The position numbers and the translations under genes were made by a program. The notes below the pieces were generated by a model, which saw nothing but the letters and a program-made list of their open reading frames with translations, made no database searches and was not told the DNA's origin. This document shows positions 14,581-17,727 of a stretch of 17,727 bases of DNA, one piece after another. Source of the stretch: Caulobacterales bacterium 32-69-10 (GTDB taxonomy: Bacteria; Pseudomonadota; Alphaproteobacteria; Caulobacterales; Caulobacteraceae). The stretch covers positions 1 to 17,727 of the forward strand of contig NCED01000041.1 in assembly GCA_002280485.1 (NCBI GenBank), read 5' to 3'. How positions within the stretch are numbered: position 1 is the first letter of the stretch; every line of letters starts with the position of its first letter.

Positions 14581-16469
14581 AGGCCGGCGGCGTAGTCGGT
14601 GATCTTCTGCGACACCTTGCCGACGGAGCCGGCGATGTCGAAGTCCAGGGCGACCTGGCCGGCGCGGGCCAGGGCGTCGGCCCCGCGGATGTCGCCGGTC
14701 GCCAGGGCGGGAACGCCGGCTCCGACGGTCAGGTCGAGTTGGGCCAGGGACAGCTTGGACGGGTCGCGGGCGATGTCGGCGCGGATCGAGAAGCTGGAGG
14801 CGCGGGACGCCCGGGCCATGTCGCCTATCCCGAACAGGGCCGACATCGAAGGGCCGTTGGCGCCGCGCTGGGTGGTGTCCTGGACGACCGCCAGGGAGGT
14901 CCCCGACCCGGTGGGCGGGGCGAAGGCGAGTTGGCCCTCGGGGCTGAGCGAGAAGGCGCCGTAGCCGCCCACCCCGGTGGCCGGATCGTTCAGGGCGGTG
15001 AGCAGGTTGGCCATGGTCGCGCCGGCCGGAACCGTCACCTTGACGTCGGTCAGGCGCGAACCGTCGGCGGCGGCGAGGCGGAAGGTGATCTCCTGGCCGG
15101 CGGTGAAGCCGTGCGCATCGGCGGGCTTCAGCCCGGTGTCGTAGTTGGAGAAGCTGGTCGAGCGGACCAGGTCGTTCATGCCGAAGAAGGCCGAGAAGCC
15201 GCGGCCGGCCTTGCTGCTCGGCGTGGTGGCGTCATCCTGGATGGCCACGCCGTTCGTGCCGGCGCCGGCAATGGTCAGGGTCCCGTCGGTGAAGCTGGCG
15301 GCGGCGGCGGGGGTCAGGGCGGCGTTGAGCTGAGTGAGGAAGTTGGCGGGGGTGAAGGCCGTCGTGCCCGGGCCCCCGTTGACCATCATCGTGCCGGCGG
15401 TGAAGTCGATCTCCACCTTGTGCTGCACGGCGCCGGCGGGATTGAGCAGGGCCACGGTGGCCTTGCCGCTGAAGCCGGAGACGGCGGTCGGCAGATCCAG
15501 CCCGGTGTTGCGGCCGACCAGGGTTCCGGCCGGCGGCACGGCGGCGTAGGCGTTGTGGATCTTGTTGAGCTGGTCCGCCGTCTTGGCCACCAGCTCGGAC
15601 AGCTGGTTGGAGACCGCGGGCATGGCCTCGTTGCGCACGTCCAGCAGGCCCTTGATCTCGCCGCTGGTCAGCCGCGCGCCCATGAGCTGGGGTTGGCCCT
15701 CGGGACGCTGGATCCACAGCTCTCCGCTCGACCCGGTGCGCTTGTAGGAGAGGGTCGAGGCGCCGTCGCCGGCCAGGACGAACCCGTCCGACGCCCGCAC
15801 CGTCACCCCGCCCTGGTCGCGGGGGCTGATCTTGACGTCGATGAGCGAGGACAGCTGGTCTATCAGCTGGCTCTGCTGGTTCTGAGGCGCGGTCGCGTCG
15901 TTGGAGAGGATCTGCGCGCGGCTGATCTCGATGTTCAGGGCGTCGATCTGCTTCAGCAGCTGGTTGACCTTCTGCACCCCGCCGTCGATGCCGGCGTCGG
16001 CCTGGTCGCGCAGGGTCTGCAGCTGGTCCGAGATCGATTGGGCGTTTTCGAAGAAGGCGGCGGCCTGGTCGAGGGCGCCCGCCCGCGCGGCGCTGGAGGT
16101 CGGGGCGGCCGAAAGGGTGGAGAAGGCCGAGAACACCCGGTCGAGTGAACTGAAGAAAGAGGTGTTCTCGGACGGGTCGCCGAATAGGCCCTGGGCCTGG
16201 TCCCACATGGCGGCGGCGGCGCCGGCCTCTCCCCGGTTTGCGGAGGCCGACAGGCTGGCGGCCTGCAGGAAGCGGTCCGCGGCCAGGCGGACCTGGGTGA
16301 CGCTGACTCCCGAGCCGATGCCGCCATTGACGGTGGAATGCTGGTCGACCAGCTTGCGGACGTAGCCCGGAGTGTCGACGTTGGCGATATTGTCGGAGAC
16401 CGCGCGCAGGCCGGTCTGGGCGGCCTGGAGGCCGGAGACGGCCGAGCCCATGATGCCGTTGAGGCTCAT
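14571..16469 (-). CDS. flgK: Flagellar hook-associated protein FlgK, C-terminus lost by frameshift
   Basis: HAP1, first junction protein on the hook. Residues 1-627 read as FlgK: the rod/hook signature NGIMGSAVSGLQAAQTGLRA and then SDNIANVDTPGYVR at the start, helical D1 segments to about 200, and variable D2/D3 domains. The frame then ends ITDYAAGLRS-stop. Family members continue for some 70 residues with a conserved C-terminal helix that packs against the N-terminal one. That helix is present just downstream in another frame (14476-14580). The start ATG at 16469 has GGAGG eight bases upstream. As read, the product should not assemble; either the gene is broken or bases were lost in assembly. 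It is transcribed from a sigma-54 promoter and followed by flgL. Confidence 0.93.
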   Translation of the reverse strand: MSLNGIMGSAVSGLQAAQTGLRAVSDNIANVDTPGYVRKLVDQHSTVNGGIGSGVSVTQVRLAADRFLQAASLSASANRGEAGAAAAMWDQAQGLFGDPSENTSFFSSLDRVFSAFSTLSAAPTSSAARAGALDQAAAFFENAQSISDQLQTLRDQADAGIDGGVQKVNQLLKQIDALNIEISRAQILSNDATAPQNQQSQLIDQLSSLIDVKISPRDQGGVTVRASDGFVLAGDGASTLSYKRTGSSGELWIQRPEGQPQLMGARLTSGEIKGLLDVRNEAMPAVSNQLSELVAKTADQLNKIHNAYAAVPPAGTLVGRNTGLDLPTAVSGFSGKATVALLNPAGAVQHKVEIDFTAGTMMVNGGPGTTAFTPANFLTQLNAALTPAAAASFTDGTLTIAGAGTNGVAIQDDATTPSSKAGRGFSAFFGMNDLVRSTSFSNYDTGLKPADAHGFTAGQEITFRLAAADGSRLTDVKVTVPAGATMANLLTALNDPATGVGGYGAFSLSPEGQLAFAPPTGSGTSLAVVQDTTQRGANGPSMSALFGIGDMARASRASSFSIRADIARDPSKLSLAQLDLTVGAGVPALATGDIRGADALARAGQVALDFDIAGSVGKVSQKITDYAAGLRS

Positions 16470-16482
16470 GCCCTAGCCCTCC

Positions 16483-16537
16483 CGCCCGGCAAAGCCCGGC
16501 GCGCCCGGCAGACCCGGCCGGCCGTTTTTGCCGGGCG
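16483..16537 (-). repeat. Phased CCCGGC repeats and 11-bp inverted repeat in the flgK leader (ftr-like)
   Basis: CGCCCGGCAAA (16483-16493) and TTTGCCGGGCG (16527-16537) are perfect inverted arms. Direct CCCGGC copies begin at 16485, 16495, 16504 and 16513, about one helical turn apart. It lies between the predicted flgK transcription start and the ribosome site, where downstream ftr-type FlbD sites would be expected; the arms could also fold next to the Shine-Dalgarno. Confidence 0.5.
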
Positions 16538-16565
16538 CGGTCGCACGGCGTTGGGGGAGTTCGTC

Positions 16566-16578
16566 TAACATATTGAAT
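16566..16578 (-). promoter_or_regulatory. Candidate IHF site
   Basis: On the minus strand ATTCAA-TATG-TTA matches the IHF consensus WATCAA-N4-TTR with one mismatch. It sits in the only AT-rich patch between the sigma-54 promoter (16626-16640) and the ftr-like repeats, where DNA bending would bring activator and polymerase together. Confidence 0.4.
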
Positions 16579-16625
16579 TTGTTGGGCATGGCGTTGGCCG
16601 GCCTTTTCCGTTCCCGCATCACCGC

Positions 16626-16640
16626 GCAAATTGGGCGCCA
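16626..16640 (-). promoter_or_regulatory. Sigma-54 promoter of flgK-flgL
   Basis: Minus strand TGGCGC-N5-TTGC, matching the -24/-12 pattern (TGGCAC-N5-TTGC) with exact 12-bp spacing between the GG and GC elements and one changed base. Predicted start near 16615, giving a leader of about 146 bases before the flgK ATG. Confidence 0.75.
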
Positions 16641-16734
16641 GCCTTTTGCAAGCCGGCCCAGGCCGCGGCCGGACCATGGTCGAGGCCAGGGGGAGGTCGG
16701 CAGGAATGGTCCCATCTCCCGGCGCCATTACCTC

Positions 16735-16748
16735 GGCAAGTCTTGGCC
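16735..16748. promoter_or_regulatory. Candidate FlbD (ftr-like) enhancer between the promoters
   Basis: GGCAAGTCTTGGCC is an imperfect palindrome of the CGGCAA...TTG type associated with ftr elements. It lies about 110-120 bp upstream of each predicted start site, a usual enhancer distance, and could serve both promoters. Confidence 0.4.
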
Positions 16749-16823
16749 ACCGCCGCGACGAACTCCTTAACGACCGCTCTCATTTCAGAAGCAAAAACAA
16801 GCCTCTGCATGGTTAATGCTGGT

Positions 16824-16838
16824 TGGCGCGCCGGTTGC
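16824..16838 (+). promoter_or_regulatory. Sigma-54 promoter of the fliK-like gene
   Basis: TGGCGC-N5-TTGC on the plus strand with exact -24/-12 spacing, identical in its conserved bases to the flgK promoter on the other strand. Predicted start near 16850, about 62 bases before the ATG at 16912. Confidence 0.75.
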
Positions 16839-16911
16839 TTGGGCTAACGGCGGCGCAGCACGCGCCTTGGTCCCGGCGGAAGCCTCCCCCTATCCGGAAA
16901 GCTTAACGCCT

Positions 16912-17727
16912 ATGTCCGCCAACGCCGTCGCTGCATCGGTCGCCCCACAGCACGCCAAGCCGGCCGCCAACGCCGCCGGCCAGGCCAAGGGCGGATCCGG
17001 CGACCTGTTCGCGGTCCTGGTCGGCATGGTGGGGAACGACGAGGGGGAGCCTGACGCGTCTGCGAAGCCGGCGACCGCCAAGCCTGCCGCGGGCAGGACA
17101 GACAAGGACAAGGCCGACAAGGCGGACAAGGCTGAGCGGACGGCCGACGCCGAGACCGCCGCCGACGCCAAGGCGGGCGCCGAGATGCAGGACACGGCCG
17201 CTCCAGCCGTCGATCCGGCCGTGACCACGGCGGCGGTGATCGTCGCCGCCGCATCGCCTCCCGCCGCGCAGCCGGCGATGACGCCGACCGCCCCCACGCC
17301 GCCCGAAACCACGACCTCGGGGGCCGCGGTCCCGGCGCCGGACGCCGCCCTCGCCACCATCCCGCCGCCGCCCGTGGCCGTTGCGGCCGCCGCGCCTCAG
17401 GGACAGCCGGTCGTCGCCGACGCCGCGCCTGTCCAGGACGCCCAGCCCGATCTGTCGACCTTCGCCCAGGCCGCCGCGCCGATCGCCGATCCCGCGCCGT
17501 TCGCGGCCAACGCCGCCCCGGTCGAGGCAGCCCCTGCGACGCCGGAAACGCCCCGCATCATCGCCTCCGCGCCGGCGACGCCAGCGCCCGCCCAGCCCGC
17601 CCCCGTGGCCCCTCAAGCGACGGCGGCGGCCCCGGCCGCGCCTACGCCCACGGCGCCGGCGCCGGCGCCGGCTCCCGCCCCCGTTCCCGCCGCCGTCGCC
17701 GGTTCGGCCGTCCAGCCGGCCGAAGTC
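16912..17727 (+). CDS. fliK: FliK-like flagellar hook-length control protein, N-terminal part (runs off the window)
   Basis: Open for 272 codons from ATG 16912 to the window end without a stop. GGAAAG at 16896-16901 is the ribosome site, 10 bases upstream. FliK is exported and measures hook length, switching the type III apparatus from hook to filament substrates. A short ordered N-terminus (GSGDLFAVLVGMVG, about 28-41) is followed by a Lys/Asp/Ala block (about 60-90, with KDKADKADKAE), then a long Ala/Pro-rich low-complexity stretch with (AP)n runs near 255-262. This matches FliK N-terminal halves, which are poorly conserved; the diagnostic C-terminal domain lies outside the window. The call rests mainly on context: a sigma-54 promoter divergent from flgK, as for the Caulobacter hook operon that continues with flgD and flgE. 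Another exported or proline-rich protein is possible. Confidence 0.65.
   Translation, partial: MSANAVAASVAPQHAKPAANAAGQAKGGSGDLFAVLVGMVGNDEGEPDASAKPATAKPAAGRTDKDKADKADKAERTADAETAADAKAGAEMQDTAAPAVDPAVTTAAVIVAAASPPAAQPAMTPTAPTPPETTTSGAAVPAPDAALATIPPPPVAVAAAAPQGQPVVADAAPVQDAQPDLSTFAQAAAPIADPAPFAANAAPVEAAPATPETPRIIASAPATPAPAQPAPVAPQATAAAPAAPTPTAPAPAPAPAPVPAAVAGSAVQPAEV

Larger units (their letters stand above)
16470..16911. promoter_or_regulatory. Divergent flagellar control region (flgK-flgL / fliK-like)
   Basis: This 442-bp gap has no credible ORF. It contains two divergent sigma-54 promoters, a candidate shared enhancer between them, a candidate IHF site and phased CCCGGC repeats downstream of the flgK start site. 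The arrangement parallels the Caulobacter flaN/flbG region, where the activator FlbD acts through ftr elements, some of them downstream of the start site. Confidence 0.75.

Noticed and set aside
14739..16148. A 469-codon plus-strand open frame across flgK
   Set aside because: Shadow frame of flgK; compositionally biased and without a ribosome site or motif.
16735..16748. A third sigma-54 promoter reading TGGCCA...TTGC on the minus strand
   Set aside because: The spacing between GG and GC is 11 rather than 12 bp, which sigma-54 does not tolerate; kept only as an enhancer candidate.
16903..17616. Minus-strand open frames of up to 237 codons opposite the fliK-like gene
   Set aside because: Products of Arg/Gly repeats that mirror Ala/Pro codons; the plus frame has a promoter and ribosome site.

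Overview
The window looks like an alphaproteobacterial chromosome of the Caulobacterales type. Coding is very GC-rich, a perfect CtrA box is present, flagellar genes are divided by two divergent sigma-54 promoters, and short GC-rich palindromic repeats occur between genes. A genus such as Phenylobacterium or Caulobacter is my inference only. The first ~1.87 kb does not fit: it encodes part of a SNF2-family helicase with less GC-biased codons, joined in frame to the C-terminal third of UvrC. Both families are cut at the join, so I read it as a chimeric contig or a recent illegitimate join rather than a designed fusion.

Layout: 2-1872, SNF2 helicase fragment; 1855-2809, UvrC C-terminus; 2810-3029, AT-rich promoter region with the CtrA box; 3030-3548 (+), winged-helix protein, overlapping at its end a convergent unknown gene with remote DnaQ-like features (3519-4166, -); 4334-4441 (-), 35-residue membrane peptide; 4808-5995 (+), mnmA, then a palindromic repeat that may act as terminator; 6114-6275 (-), 53-residue protein behind a Fur-like box; 6337-6428, a second palindromic repeat; 6438-7328 and 7325-7846 (-), pirin and an Lrp/AsnC regulator with overlapping ends; 7941-9062 (+), FAD oxidoreductase of the L-2-hydroxyglutarate oxidase type, convergent with a histidine kinase.

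From 16469 down to 9075 every gene is on the minus strand: flgK, flgL, pgsA, ilvE, a MarR-type regulator, an OmpR-type response regulator and its histidine kinase. The regulator trio is tightly packed and probably co-transcribed. flgK has lost its conserved C-terminal helix from the reading frame through a local deletion plus frameshift; the lost residues are still readable in another frame just before flgL.

At 16470-16911 a 442-bp control region faces both ways. It has a sigma-54 promoter for flgK-flgL, another for the fliK-like gene that runs off the right end, a candidate IHF site, and candidate FlbD (ftr-type) elements both between the promoters and downstream of the flgK start site. This matches the known architecture of the Caulobacter flaN/flbG hook region.

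I see no rRNA, tRNA, CRISPR array or insertion sequence.
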